Origin: Limanda limanda
Lineage: Eukaryota > Chordata > Actinopteri > Pleuronectiformes > Pleuronectidae
DNA length: 64,000 nucleotides
Reading direction: 5' to 3'
Assembly: GCF_963576545.1 (NCBI RefSeq)
Contig: NC_083654.1
Location: 18,131,199 to 18,195,198 of the forward strand
The notes under the pieces were generated by a model. That model worked only from the letters and a program-made list of their open reading frames with translations. It did not search any database and had not been told where the DNA came from. Shown here piece after piece: positions 1 through 13,559 of this stretch. A program made the position numbers and the translations under genes. Each line of letters opens with the position of its first letter. The stretch's first letter is position 1.

Positions 1-3000
1 CCTGTGTGAATTGTCGACTTCATCCAGAGGCTCAGAGTCTTCCTGAGGTCACTCGGAGACTCTCTCTCTCTCAGCATAACACGGTGAAATGTGCAAATTA
101 TGTGCATATGCAGTTTAGTGTGAGTGCTTGATTGCTTGTGCGTGCAACCTGCACCAGACGTATTCGTTTTCCAGCTCCGCATCTCGAAAACGTCCAAATG
201 AGGCCGGAAGTTGCGGCGTGACGGCGAGAGGCTCGGAAGCCCAACCCCGACCACAGGTCTTTCTATTCCTGAGAACAGACAGGATACATGGAGCATATTA
301 TTCCGCCCGCAGAACAGGAAACGTGCAATCGACCTCTGACCCCAGACCATTTCGAATCATTATCTCCGAGCTTAAGAGCGTGGGGCTAATCCTTGCTGTG
401 TTTACCACAACAGCTGGATGGTCTGTTTGCAGCCTCCCCTGGACCTCGTGGTGGGCCGATGCATATGTGATGCTCACCGGGATGATGTGTCCTCATTTGG
501 ATTTCCACCAATAGGCTTCAAGGAGGCATTAGTGCACATACAGTAAGCCATGGTCATCTTAAGAGATATGAGGGGGCTCAGCCCAGTCTGGTGCTCTAAA
601 TCACCACATAGCCATTGGCAAATTTCACTGTTCCACCGAAAAATCGTATTAGTGCAGGATTAGTCGTTGTCCAGCGGAGTAGCGAGTTCCAGTGGTGCTG
701 GGGATCTGCTATTAACGGACTGGTGATCGCTCTGTTCAGCAGGGACTGTTGTCTGGAGCTCTGGGTTAAAGGCACGTAGGGAGCAGAGAAACTTCCAAGT
801 GAGATTTAAAAAGGGCCTGTCACGAAATGGATTCGCGTGTGCTCATGAAACAGGCAGCGCTGGAAGCCTGGTGATGTAGTGACGTCTTGTGGGTCAACGG
901 ACACAACATGGTGGCTTCTCTTCAACTCGCTGCGTTCCCTGTATGAGCAGTGAGAAGTAAAATGTGGTTGTAGCTGCGCAGAGTCCGCTCACCAGACTCT
1001 AAGTGATAGCTGGCCTTTGCTTTCTTGTTGAGAGTTGGATGAGAAGGTCGATACCATACTCGTATCTGAACGATAAATACAAGGCTACCACTTGCAGTTG
1101 GTTTGCTTAGCTTGGCATAGAAGCCATAGTGTAAAACTGTGATGGAAGCAGCAGGCACTTTATAAATACTGGTACAACTGAGATCTGAAGCTACAGGACC
1201 AGAGCGCCTGTCCTCCTCTGGATGGGTCATGAATATTGTTTTGTAGTTAAAGCCAATCTTACTGCCTTTGAACGAGATGGAGATGGGAAGTCAAATTAAT
1301 ATGCTTGTGTCCATGTGGTCTGAGTCATGAAAAGCCTCCAGTTGAAGGAGATTTGGTTAAAAAGTTATTTTTTAACATCATGTTCAGGAGCAATAAACGT
1401 GTGTAAATAGAATCCAAAAAGAGGATTGAACTCCAGCTCCGATGGAAAAACACTGATCGTGAAATTGGAGCTATCGGAAATTTTCCAGTTGACGAGATTG
1501 CAAAATGCCACGACAGTGAGTCGTCTCAATGTGAAGTGATATCATGTGAGTGATCTTGTAAACACAACAAACTCCACATGACAAACCCTGATGACCCTGT
1601 GGGCGGGGGGGCGGGGGGGGTTCAACGGTATGACACATTCACTTCAAAAAGAAAAACAATCTATGACAGGGCGCAGGCAAGGCATTTGTTATGTAAGGCT
1701 TAAACACAGTTGTAGTTACAGCTGCTAACTCTAATTAATATTAATTACCTGAACGCAACAGAGCTAATAATTAGAGCTGAATATCAGCAGAAAGTCGGGG
1801 GGGTTGTTTCTTTTCTGTTTCTCCGAGGTGCGCCTTGAGCTGAGCAGGGATTGTGTAACAGCGCTGCCAGAACAGGTGAACCATGTAACTATGTTCTGAC
1901 TTGTTTTCCTTCTGTTGAATAAGTTCTGCCCTGAGCATGTTTCCACACGCACACACGCACACACACACGCACAAACACACACACACATGCACAACGGCAC
2001 TCAGCTCCCTCAGACGAGTCCTCGCTGACACAGACGCTCCACACGCGTCATTCTCTTCTCACTCATCCTGCATCTGCTGCATTTATCATTTGCAATCACC
2101 TCCCATAGATTTTCATGCAACGCACAGTGAGTGTTTTACCTCCATTTGAAACCACTCAGTGCAATCAATGCTCTTCCATAACACGTCAGGATGGCCTAAG
2201 AGGGCTTAGCCTTATGCATGTCTGGTTATAGGTCCGGACTGTTTACTTCCATCCTACGGGCCATTTGAATATGGATAGAAGGCCAGCTGAGGTCTTTTAA
2301 CTACTCTACTACATCTAGGTTTCCATTTGAAACTCTCGTTAATAGGGTGTATCTGAGGACATGAGCATTAGCAGTGGAGGGATAAACTGAGGTTGTGCGT
2401 CCAAGTCATTACTGTGTGTCACTACTGGGACCTCACGTCCACACTGGGACCTCGATGCCACAGCGGGACTGAGGAATGTTCCAGGTCATTTAAAGAGGAA
2501 ATGAACAGGGAAACTCAATTTTTTGTGTGAGCTGCGTCTTTTATTGAAATCGCATTGAAATATTATGAAGGAGAAAACACTTGGAAATCATTATCATCCT
2601 TCATAAAAAACGAAATAAGAAGTTGGACCCATTAGAGAATGCCAGCGTTGTAATTAGAAGTGCAAAGTAGCATTTTAACACAAATTCATCTTTAAAATAG
2701 CTTTTCAAGATGACAGCTTTCCATTGTTAGGGGAAGAGTTGCCTCAATTTGAACCATTTCAATAAGACACACCCTGGGATCACCTCCTCCATGAACTCAG
2801 ATTCAAGATTCTTATCATCCTACTGGTTATAACAAGTACAACAATGTGAAAAACAATAGTTAGGTAAGTATAACAGATATTAATAATGATAAGATACATC
2901 TACAGAATAGAGTAAAATGAGTTTTAACTTAATAAATATACAGTGATAAAATACTAATAAAATGAAAAAGCCATTTTAAGAACAAACAATATGTAATCAA

Positions 3001-3283
3001 ATGAAGGTGTTGCAATTAATGTTAATTTAAATCAATATTTTGAGAGCACAGTCACAATAAAGCATTATTGCTTACGAGTGGTTGGATATACAGAAAGAAA
3101 ATCCATTGAGCGTGAAGGAGAGAAATATCTGGTGCAGCTGTATCAATGCTCACTGGAGGGGATTGGGAATACGACCCATTTCAACGACTATTAATATGGA
3201 TCTGACACTAAAACACGCTGGGACCTGCAGCCAAGCAGAGGAACCGGGCCAAGAAAGCAGGTTTTTCTGATAAGCTGGTTGAT

Positions 3284-3320
<37 letters not shown>

Positions 3321-3656
3321 TGTGTGTGTGTGTGTACGTGTGTGTGTGCATGGAGCGTTCAAAATCACAGTGTTACACACTCCAATGAACTTGCACTGTG
3401 ATATGTGGCATTAATCCACAGCAGCTCATTGTTTTTGGATCCCTGGCCTGTAACTTCACTGTTTTCATTCTCTCTTACAAATCACAAAGTGCAGGTTGTG
3501 GCTGCGGGCAGATGTTTGCATAGAAAGAGCTCAGATAAACCGTCTGTTTGCTGTGCGCCCACAAGACACTGAACTTCATGAGCATGCTTCTCAGAAAAGT
3601 GCTTACCTTCAGATCTGGTGAATCGGGATTTTTATTGCTGCACAAAATTTGACATA
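1..3656. other. intergenic DNA downstream of efna3, left part
   Basis: No exon recognised. It holds a short (CA)n tract at about 1950-1987, a G run near 1603-1620, a 16-base perfect palindrome of TAATTA type at 1732-1747, an AT-rich segment at 2770-3070 that looks like decayed retroelement 3' sequence (low confidence), and a (TG)n tract at 3286-3348. Open frames here, including 128-514, show no family motif. Confidence 0.6.
3286..3348. repeat. (TG)n microsatellite
   Basis: Dinucleotide array interrupted twice by TACG. Confidence 0.95.
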
Positions 3657-3664
3657 CTCATAAC

Positions 3665-4278
3665 TAGGGTTGCAAAATTCCGGGAATATTCAAAGTTGCA
3701 AACTTTCCATGGGAATTAACGGGAAATATACGGGAATATACTTCTACATTGTTTGGGGTGAAATGTCTCCACACATGAGAGAGTGCACGTGGCATTGTTC
3801 TGTAGAATAAGATGAGAAAAAAGTTTGTAAAAAAACACTAATGCAATGCCAGAGATATAAATAGTTAGCCAAACAATTGGAATCGTCTGTAAACATATTT
3901 TACAATTAATGGATACATGAATGGAAATAGGCTAGATGAACAGATGAACAATCCTCAATCAGCATGCTAATATATTTTCCCCAGTAATATATCATATATC
4001 ATCGATAGCCCTGCTGTAGTGTGCAGGAATCTGGGAATTATCTGTGCATGTGATGGAAGAATGCACAGTGGAGGGTTGAAATTCAACGTGCAGCGTGTGC
4101 TGCATTCCATACATCTTTAAAATAGAGTCTTGAATGATGTTTTTATTGCTCAGCGTTTAATTTGCGTAGTTTTGTTTTTTTTCAAAATTCCCAAAATTCC
4201 CAAGCTTAACTTCAAATGGAAAGTTTCCGGAAAGTTTCCAGAAATTTACCGGAAACTTTCCTCCCCTTTGCAACCCTA
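3665..4278 (-). mobile_element. hAT-type MITE, family 1 copy 1 (tagggttgc ends), inverted
   Basis: 614 bases with terminal inverted repeats tagggttgcaaa / tttgcaaccta-type, flanked by a perfect 8-base target duplication ctcataac (3657-3664 and 4279-4286). Eight-base duplications and TA-starting ends are hAT hallmarks. Relative to the copies at 24.7 and 33.5 kb it is inverted. It keeps only the start of their BED zinc-finger frame (reverse strand near 3740-3810), then jumps to the terminal region, so it is a non-autonomous deletion derivative. Confidence 0.93.
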
Positions 4279-4286
4279 CTCATAAC

Positions 4287-5682
4287 TCTCAGTCCCCCTA
4301 ATCATGCCCCACACAACATCTCATGGAAATTGATCGAGCACTTTTTGTGTTATCCTGCCAACAAACAAACAAACAATCGCAAACAAATACACAACCTCAG
4401 GCAGGGGTCAAAGTTCACCGAAGTTAAACTAAGCATGAAGCCAAATCTCCCACTGAAAGAGGATGTTGAAGAAGATCAGTCTTCAGAAACTATAAATCAG
4501 TAGGATATCAGTTACAGGGTTGGATCATACGATGTGAAAGTTAAATGTCAGCCATGATTTGACAGTTTTTTATTTTAAATTTACGCTCTCTGCTGCACAG
4601 TGGCTGTGTTTGGACGGTTTTACAATAAAATCCACATGTGGTAGATATAAAGGCAGATCAGACGCAGGTGAGGCTTCTTAATAGTTGGACCTCTGCTGGT
4701 TTCCTACCAACAGTCAAGCTGCGACCATGTCACGTTGGCAGCTGTGGAAGAATTACATTTCTTTTAAAGTACGCAACACGGCCTGTAAACACTGCAAACC
4801 CTGCAAACAGTTTACACTCAGTCCAGATGTTGGCAGTCCCACTTTATACTGTGAAGAAAAAAACAGCCCGACCGACGAAAGGACTGTTAATTTTACGGCT
4901 GATTAATAAAGAAAAAAGAAAAATCCAGTTTGAGCATTTCCAACACTTCACGAGTTCCTGCAGTGAGATGTCCCAGTCTGTGTTAACGTCCCATCTATCA
5001 CCGGGGCTGTTAACACTTGGCTGGCCGCTGGTGTCGTGTGGCACTCACACAAGTCTCATGTGCTGCCAATGCGGCTTCAGCCCGACCAGATTATTTATGC
5101 TCCGGAATGAGAAATAGCTTTGTGTTGAAGTCAACGCACAACTGTCAGTGAAACACAATGAAAACAAGGACTTTTCATAAACACTGAAGTCACGACTGTT
5201 GTCATGACGTGGGCTCTCGTGTTTCGGTTTCAGTTGGAATGTGTATTTTTAACGTCAAACAACACGTCCGTCCGACTTTGCATCAAAGTCTGTGAAAAAA
5301 GCCCGAAAAAAAACTGAAACTGAAAGACATTTGCAAAATTAGTTTGTCAATATGACATTTGGGAAAAACATTCCCCGAGGGGACGTGAGTCACGATACCT
5401 TGTGACATCCGAGGCAGTCAGCTGGAGTAAGTGGATCTGACACATGCTCGCACAAGGTACAAAATAGAGTTTGAAGTACAACAAGATTGACTTTGAATCA
5501 GGCATGAATCAGTTTCACAGATGAAATGTGTCATGCAGCCAAAGAGTTCTCAGGAAATAGACATGTATGAGACATGATCTGAGAGAGGTTCAGTCTCATC
5601 TGTGAACTCATAACACATCACTAGACAGATTTTAGTTGGTCACATTATTAGTGTGGCTCACGGGATGAACCCAACACTCACA
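4287..5682. other. intergenic DNA, no gene seen
   Basis: Unique-looking sequence without recognisable exons. The frame at 4638-5117 (159 codons) has no conserved motif and ends in ordinary non-coding sequence. Confidence 0.6.
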
Positions 5683-5996
<314 letters not shown>

Positions 5997-6175
5997 ACTT
6001 TCTATCGATCAATCGATCTATCCTTCCCTCCTTCCCTCCTGCTCTCTTTCCCTCCCTCCGTCCCTCCATCCATCCATCCCTCCCTCCCTCCCTCCCTCCC
6101 TCCCTCCCTCCCTCCCTCGTTCGTCTGTCTCCTTATCCATCCATCCCTCCCTCCACCGATCCATCCATCCTCTAT
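5997..6175. repeat. degenerate CCCT/CCAT pyrimidine tract
   Basis: Continues directly from the TCTA array as diverged four-base units. These include a run of CCCT from about 6076 to 6118 and ATCC units, consistent with decay and turnover of one tetranucleotide locus. Confidence 0.85.
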
Positions 6176-7192
6176 ACTGCATATCCTTTACGGGCTACAT
6201 CGGACTGGAACCAATGTATTGAAATATTTCCTCAGCTATTCGATAAATTGTCATAAAATCGGACACAAATCTCTGTGATGCTCAGAGGATGAATCCTATT
6301 GGCTTTGGTGAGAGACTTTCTCTCTGGTGTCACCATGACTGGCACCAGTTTAGCATTTGGCTTAGCAACTGGACTGGCATGAAATTTGCTCCTGGCATTC
6401 ATGACCATCCCTTGATTTCCATCGTTGCCCCATCATCAGGCAGAAATTTAGATTTGTGCAATACTTTGATGACTCACGATTGGTCGAGCATGTGTCTGAC
6501 TTAGAGACCGCAGCTCCACTTCCTAATGACGTCATCGGTGGTGACGGGTCATCCCTCTTTATTATGCAGTCTCGGATGCTAATGCACTCATCGTTTTTCA
6601 GAGGATGATTCTATCAGACTTTAGCTCAAAGCACTGTTGCTAATCGCACCCTCACAGAGCTGCTAGCATGTCTGCAGACTCCGACTTGATTTGTTTTTTT
6701 ATGGACTTTTATGCTGGATTTAATTTGGTAAAACAAAGTGTGTAATTGACATCAAACCCTTTGGCAACTCCCATCTAATCTACATAGTCTCTCATGTGTT
6801 ATCTGTGAGTGGAGAAGCTCCAGAATGTGTCTTTTGAAAGCATTAGGAGCCGCTATCAGCTCTTCTATTTTCAACTTTAAAAGAGCAATTTAATGACGCA
6901 GATCAGAGAGAGAAAAAATCCAAATTCCGGCTTATAAAAGTTATTCCCTTCTTTAGGGCTGGGTGTCCTTTTTAAAAATGTGTTTACAAACTACACAAGA
7001 TTTCTTTCTTGCCTGTATGTCTTTATAGGATTATTTATTTCCTTTGATAGTTATTTGTGTAAATCTGCAACATACTGAATCCTTCCTCTTCACTAAAACA
7101 CTTCCTTTTTGGAGACAAGCATTAGCTGTTCCTGGGCTTAAGTTCTGATCCAGTGCCCAAAGTGTGGGCACATGTACATAGATGCACAAACA

Positions 7193-7240
<48 letters not shown>

Positions 7241-8944
7241 ACATAAGGTCCATGCCTGTTTATGTGAGTAGGTCCCCAGCTGTTGAGTGCTGTGCAGATG
7301 TGGCAACCAGAAATGAGGGATTACAGCTAAATCTGGAGGGAAAGAGGAAGAGAAGGAGGGTTTGGGGGGTGAAGGGTGGGGGGTGATTGGGCGAATAGTA
7401 CGGAGACCGGAGCGATTGACTTAAATGAAGACAGAGGGTTAAGAGGGGTTAGAGGAAATACAACCTGATGATAGAAAGATTAGACTCCGACGACGAGAGT
7501 GCCGGGCGAGACGTCGGAGAAAATGTGAGAATATGCTAAAAGGCGAAAGAAAGCGTGAAGGAATAAGATGGTAGAGAAGAGAGGCATGTTTTTTAACAAG
7601 CTAAAGCTGGAGGGAAGAAGGAAAAAAAAAAGAGAAAAGAGAGACTTCTGTTTGAAAAACCCATCCCGTTGTGGGAATTGCTGAGGCTGTCACACAGTCC
7701 ATTTCTTTCTCCCACCATTTGATTACAAATTCACTGATTTCTTCGACTCCACACAGAGTCTGAGGAGAAGGCTGAGCCACTGCAGGCGAGAAGAAGCTGC
7801 AGCTCCAGCATCCTAAGACTCACATTCATTAAAGCGCTCACACTTGGGAAAGGGCCAGGATGTTGTTTTTTGTGCAAACAGCTTTCAGCAGAGTTCACAT
7901 GTGTTTTTCTATAATTCATAAGAGCGGTTAGCCTCCTTAAATGGAGAAAACAGAATGGTCTACATTAGTAGATTAAGGCGGGTTGCACAAGTGTGAATCC
8001 ACTTATCTGTTTGTGAATGTAAACATGTGGTGAACACCTCGATTTGGGGAATGAAATTGTTGTCATTGTGCAGTGTGACAACACTTCCACCGTTTCTTCT
8101 AGCCGAGGGTTACAGTCAAATCGTGCCCTCTTTAATATTCACCATGTTTTCACACACACGCTGTTGCTGCCGGTACTAGAGGCTGCCGCAGATGGCAAAT
8201 GTGGTCTGCTTGATATTCCGCGATAACTTTCCCTTCACTTGTCAACACATTAGCCGACTGATCTGCAGAGGATTGGCAAGAGCCCAAATTAATGTGCGCA
8301 AAAGCAAAGCCCTCTAGGAAGCTTAACTCCTTTCTAATTAAAATGCACATTCACATTTTCCTGCCTCTTAACAACATGTCCAAGAAAGTCTGTCTCATCA
8401 AACCCCTGAATTAGTGGGCTGTCGTTTTTAAAATCGGAAGTTTTCATTCAGGGTCGTTGCAATGTGGATATTCAGTCATTTAGAATCTGCATTGTTCTCT
8501 CTGTCAGATTTCTCATCCAGGTCTGTTTGAGATCATTTGATGAAGGGAATAAATACAATGGTGAAATATAAGGTACATTTACTCAAGTGCTGAGCTTAAA
8601 GGGATAGTTTGACATTATTTGCAAATTTATTTGAGCAGAAGGTTGATATAGATCCATCTCTCTGAGTGACAAGGAAAACTGATGATTCAGAAGTCTGCAG
8701 ACCGAGTGCTGACATGGAAAAGAAAAAGAAGAAACAGTTGGCCTGAAAATGAAAATTAGAATGAAAATAATGTAAAGTTCAGAGATATACACAGGGAGGG
8801 GTACATAAGTATAAGGAAAGAGGATTGGTTTATTGGTTTCAGGGGAAATAGTGTTGCAGATAAGAACAAAAACAAAATCCTCAGAAAAAACACAAAGGTC
8901 ACAACCTCAGTGTCCTCAGTCATGAGTGCTGAACTGAACGATGA

Positions 8945-8947
<3 letters not shown>
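6176..8947. other. intergenic DNA, no gene seen
   Basis: Contains a (CA)n tract at 7195-7239 and purine-rich DNA at 7320-7650. The start of a teleost-type interspersed repeat (aaagggatagtttgac) lies at about 8598. No conserved exon recognised. Confidence 0.6.
7195..7239. repeat. (CA)n microsatellite
   Basis: About 22 uninterrupted CA units. Confidence 0.95.

Positions 8948-9003
<56 letters not shown>
8948..9003. repeat. (GA)n microsatellite
   Basis: About 28 uninterrupted GA units. Confidence 0.95.
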
Positions 9004-9008
<5 letters not shown>

Positions 9009-12000
9009 TGTGAAGTGTGAAAACAACCTTATGTTTGTCAGAGGAGCAAAACATCAACATGACCCGAATGATCCACGGTTAAGATTAGGATAAAGTTAGA
9101 TTTCTGGGCAAAGCAGAAATAGTTGACCTTATAATACGGTCGAGAAATAAATGTCGTTACCGTCGGTCAGCTCATCCTTTCAACTCTTACGTAAGATACA
9201 ATTTTCTATCAAGCTATTTTTATTTTGTTTCCTTGTGGACGCAGATGTTCTTATTAAATCCTGATTTATTTTACTTAATTTTTTTCCCCACTGGTTCCTC
9301 CTGCTGATGTTAATACTGAATGTTCCGGCCCGGCCTCGATGTCTCCAATTTTAACCACGATTCAAACCAGGGTTGTCATGATGTCACGCTAAACTTCCCT
9401 GAATGAGTTTTGGGGGAGATATTAAATTTCGGTCCCACTGAACTTCAGCAGCTTAACCCATAATTCGGTTCTGCTTAGATGAGCAAATACAGCTAAATCC
9501 ATCCAGACTGCACAGACCACATATATTATATAAATCAACTCTGTGTTGCCGAATTCAATCTTTATCTTATGGGCAGATATACTTCGTAAATCTCGTGCAT
9601 AATGTTTTTCACATGTCCTGTCTCTGTCTGTTTCATTCTGTTTCACCAGCACAATCACAGAGGGGAAGGAAGCTTTGGCGACACCTATGGGAGGAGAGCA
9701 GAATATTTGGTTACACGTCTCTGAGTGAAATATTCTATCTGCTATTTGACAGCATGTAACCTGGTAGAGATGTTTCCCATGCTACCATATTTTTCATGAA
9801 AAATCCATGAAAAAAGTGTGGAAAGAGGTTTCCAACAACAGGTCAGAGATAATTCAAAGAGAAAGACTTAACCGGGCTTGTCTCTGCAGGCGACTCTGGG
9901 TTTCAAGCTTTCCAAGAAATACATATATCACAAATACAATCTGAGTGAGGATTGTAAAGTGAGGAGCATTTAGTGTCAATCTTGACATCTGTTTTCAAGC
10001 AATTGTCATAAATGTACAACTTCTGCCACGAAGGGGTTGCACAGGTTGGTCATCAATCAGAGGGGGGGTGGGGGGGGGGGGGGGTGGTTCCGCTCCTCCT
10101 GCCTCCGAGTATTCACTGTTGAGCAATCCCTGATTAGAAGGCATGTGAAGGCAAAGAAGTTGCTTCTGGACAAAAACAACTCACATTTCTTTGGGGATTA
10201 TTCTTCCAAAAGTAAAAAACACAAAAGACAAAATAAACAAACAGGTTTTGATTTGAATATCACTTTTCCGGCCAGAGGCGTTTTTAATGAGCCACAACTC
10301 ATTTTTTGAAAACTCCCAACCTGGAATTGGAAGTTCCCAAGGAGCACTCGAAGGCAGCACTTGTCTCGGTGATTGTCTCGTTGATGTCGTGAGCTGTAAC
10401 AAGTTCTCCGAGGAGAAAGCATCTGTTTCATTGTTTGGGCCAGACGCTGCGGCTTGTCAGGGGAATTCTTCTCAGCGGCGGCGGGCCTGCTCATGCTACA
10501 GATGGCTTATCTCACAGTGAATGATTCAGAAAATGATAATATGTCTCCAAACGTAGAAGAGGTCATCTCCTTTGCCTAATGGAATGTCTTCCTCGGTTAG
10601 AGCGCTGGACGCGGCACTTGGGTAGAATCTCTCTCCCGGTGGAATCCGTGTGTCAGCGGCTCGGGGAGCAACTCTCCGGTGCCTTCATTTGAATAACAAG
10701 CAAACCAATTAATGATTCATTTAGGCACAAGCAAAACGTGAACTTTCCCAGACAGGGAGTTTTTCGGTATAATGTTGTTTAATCCCTTGCATAACATCCT
10801 CACTGCCAAAAACTCAGCAGGCCCCCTTTTGCTGCAGGAAAAACAAATTTAAAAAGCCTGTTTAAGTTGTCAACTCAGGCCCGGGAGCAGAAGCGTAAAA
10901 ACCCTTCCACTGTTTCCCGGTGTCAGAACACTGAAACGTTTAAGTGCAAGTCCAAACCTATAAGTTGGCAGAGGGACTGTAAGCCAAGACCGAATGTAAA
11001 ACTCAGCAATTATCAGACTGTCAGAGAGAATCAGGAGCTGCTGCCTCACACAGGAGCCAAACAGCTGTGAAACTGGCATTCACCGACGTTATCAATTCGC
11101 TGGTGAAGTGCGACTCACATTATGTCAAGTAAGTCGTCAATCAGGGAATAATACATTTAATTAACTCAGAAAGTTTCTTGGCACTAGCCCTCTGCATACA
11201 CACACAGACACACACACACGTTTCCTGATATAATTTGACCCGGGTCTGGAAGTGAAAAACCTCCGGCCCAAAGCCGAATCACCTCGACCGTTCTTTGAGA
11301 TTTCAGGCCTGATCATCAAAGGCATCAAAGACTAAATCTTATCTGGCCCCTGTGTCTCCTCCTGACGTGGACTTTAGTTCATCTGAGACCCGTGTCCCTC
11401 CCTGTTGTCAGCTTCTTTCTGTTCCGCCTTCAGAGATCAGAAAGAGGCCGACAGGGGCGAAGGGAGAGCAGAGCGACTTCGGGAGACAGATTTGTGGAGA
11501 CATGAATGGCTCGCAGGTGTTTTCTCTTCTCTTTAGCCCCCCAAAGAAAGAGAAGGATAGAATATGTGATGCGGAGCAGCGACTTTACCCCCCGAGCTGT
11601 CATTAGGTTTTACGGCGGAGGAGGTGTTTTGTGACTCCGAAGCCAGGGGCCTTGAGGATGGGCTGTGTACGAAAGGGTGACAGTTTTTACTCTGAGAATA
11701 TGTGCAGCACGATTACTGTCTGTTTGCATGTCTGCTCACAACCGCCGTGTCTAAAAGTGGAGCGGTAGAGAAGGAGGGAGAGAGAGAGAGAGCTGCTCTC
11801 AAGTGGTGTTCAGGAAAAACAAACAACAGTTGCAGGGCGAGTGAAGGTGAAGGAGTCGGTGTTGAGATAAAGAAAGGGCAGACGGAGGAAAGGGAAAAGG
11901 AAAACCGTGCAGAGAAACACTTTGTCGTGCAAATAATAAATAAACTCACACAATTAAATTTGCAAAAACATTTTAATTGGCATCGTTTTTAATCATTCTT

Positions 12001-12324
12001 GGTTCAATTTACAGTTTTTTTTTAGTTTTTTTGAATTCATTCTTGTCGAAGGTAAACACATTTCTAGTGGTTGTCTCCAACGTCAGTAAATGCTTTTCAT
12101 CCGCTTCCCGCCCCCCCCGCCCGACCCCCCCGTGAACTAACATTACAGCAGAGCACATCCTCTCATACACACTTGCATATTCAGATCCTACAGACGACGC
12201 CTTGACGGGTCCAACATGTCTAAATGCCACATACTTGAAAAAGCGCGGACAAACACATTCTACATACATACGCACACGACTGTGCACACATATGTTTTTT
12301 TCCTTTTTTGTTGCTTGCACTCCT

Positions 12325-12377
12325 ACACACACACACACACACACTCATTCACACTTGTGCACACACACACACACGCA
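12325..12377. repeat. two (CA)n blocks
   Basis: CA units at 12325-12344 and 12360-12377 with a short unique spacer. Confidence 0.9.
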
Positions 12378-13350
12378 CATTCCACAACCGGCATGTTTTA
12401 TAAATGTACATTTCAATGCAGACTCCTTCGTTTCACAAGAGCAGCACTCGAGCTAACGCCTCCCTCCCATCACCAATCGTCTGTCTGGTGCGTTCACATG
12501 TTGGGTTGTGACATGGTCTTCAGCAACATGATGTGGTTTGCAGTATCTGTTACATGAGAGTAGTGTAACTGAGTGTATGTCCCCTCTGATTCGTCAAAAC
12601 CAATAACCCTCCTCTCTCCGTCAGGCTGAATTACATCCGACTATTTATCTACACAAGCAAAAAAATGCTGCAGTAAAAATTCCACCGTTTAAAAAATTAA
12701 ATAAAAAAAAAAAAAGAATAAAAAAATGGCACAAGAGCTTATTGAGCAAAGGCCTACAAATGCACACTAATAAATTAGGTAGATAAATAATATATATTAA
12801 TGTTAAAATAAATACATTTGTCAAAGGAAATCAATTTAAAAAGCACAACGTTGTAATCTGATTACTGCCAGCCTACGTTGTCCTGTATTACAATATAAAA
12901 AAGTGAAACTCTATTTGCACATTCACACGTGTTTGTTTTGTTTTTTTTTGCTTTGTTTTTTTTTTCCCCGTTATATTATTATAAAATGGCGGCAGCGTTA
13001 CTTTGAGACTCAAAGCACTATGTCTCCTCAGGCACCTGCCGCACTCTGGCGACTGTATGGGGTCGTTTCCATGGTGACCGCGACTGCTGTAATGGTCATC
13101 AGCGCCAACTATGGCTGGGAACCTCCGGTGTGGAAAAGGACTGGATGGGGGGGGGGGGGGGGGTTGTCTGCGGATTGAAAGGGAACTTGCTACCTAGAGA
13201 GGTTTTTTTAAGGATTGTAAATTAGCGGCGAGTTCTGGGCGTCTGGCTGCGAGGAGGAAACGTCTGACATCGGGAGAATCTACGGCGAGTGCGGAGGGTA
13301 AATGCGTCCGAAACAAAACACACGTCTAATACAGCTACCACGTCCGAGTG

Positions 13351-13437
13351 CCTTCGAATCACTAGTCCAGGGTCTGCATTTTTCATCGGGGTTGTGTGAA
13401 GGCAGGAAACGCAGACCAAGGACTAGTTCTCGGAGGG
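13351..13437. repeat. imperfect inverted repeat, potential stem-loop
   Basis: The arm actagtccagggtctgc at 13361-13377 pairs with gcagaccaaggactagt at 13411-13427 with two mismatches. A further outer segment (ccttcga / cggaggg side) can pair after a small bulge. The loop is 33 bases. It lies downstream of efna3, in or beyond its 3' UTR. Confidence 0.75.
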
Positions 13438-13559
13438 AACTCGCTATCTTCTAAGAAACGCAGGCTTTGCATCGGCACCTATCGCAAAGCCGGGGGGGTA
13501 TTTCTGGCGTCTGGAGAAAATGGATTCTTGAAAGGCCTGTGGAAATCCTCGCAAAGTCT

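Larger units (their letters stand above)
9004..13559. other. DNA downstream of efna3, possibly including a longer 3' UTR
   Basis: No exon recognised. It includes a G run near 10063-10085, AT-rich DNA with an A run near 12690-12800, CA tracts at 12325-12377, a G run at 13147-13163 and an imperfect hairpin at 13351-13437. If efna3 uses distal poly(A) sites, part of 12.0-13.5 kb would be 3' UTR. Confidence 0.5.

Noticed and set aside
128..514. 128-codon plus-strand frame at the left edge
   Set aside because: No family resemblance, no splice context and no coding-like periodicity that I could see.
1731..1748. Perfect 16-base palindrome of TAATTA type
   Set aside because: AT-rich palindromes of this size are expected by chance in 64 kb of AT-rich DNA; noted in the region entry only.
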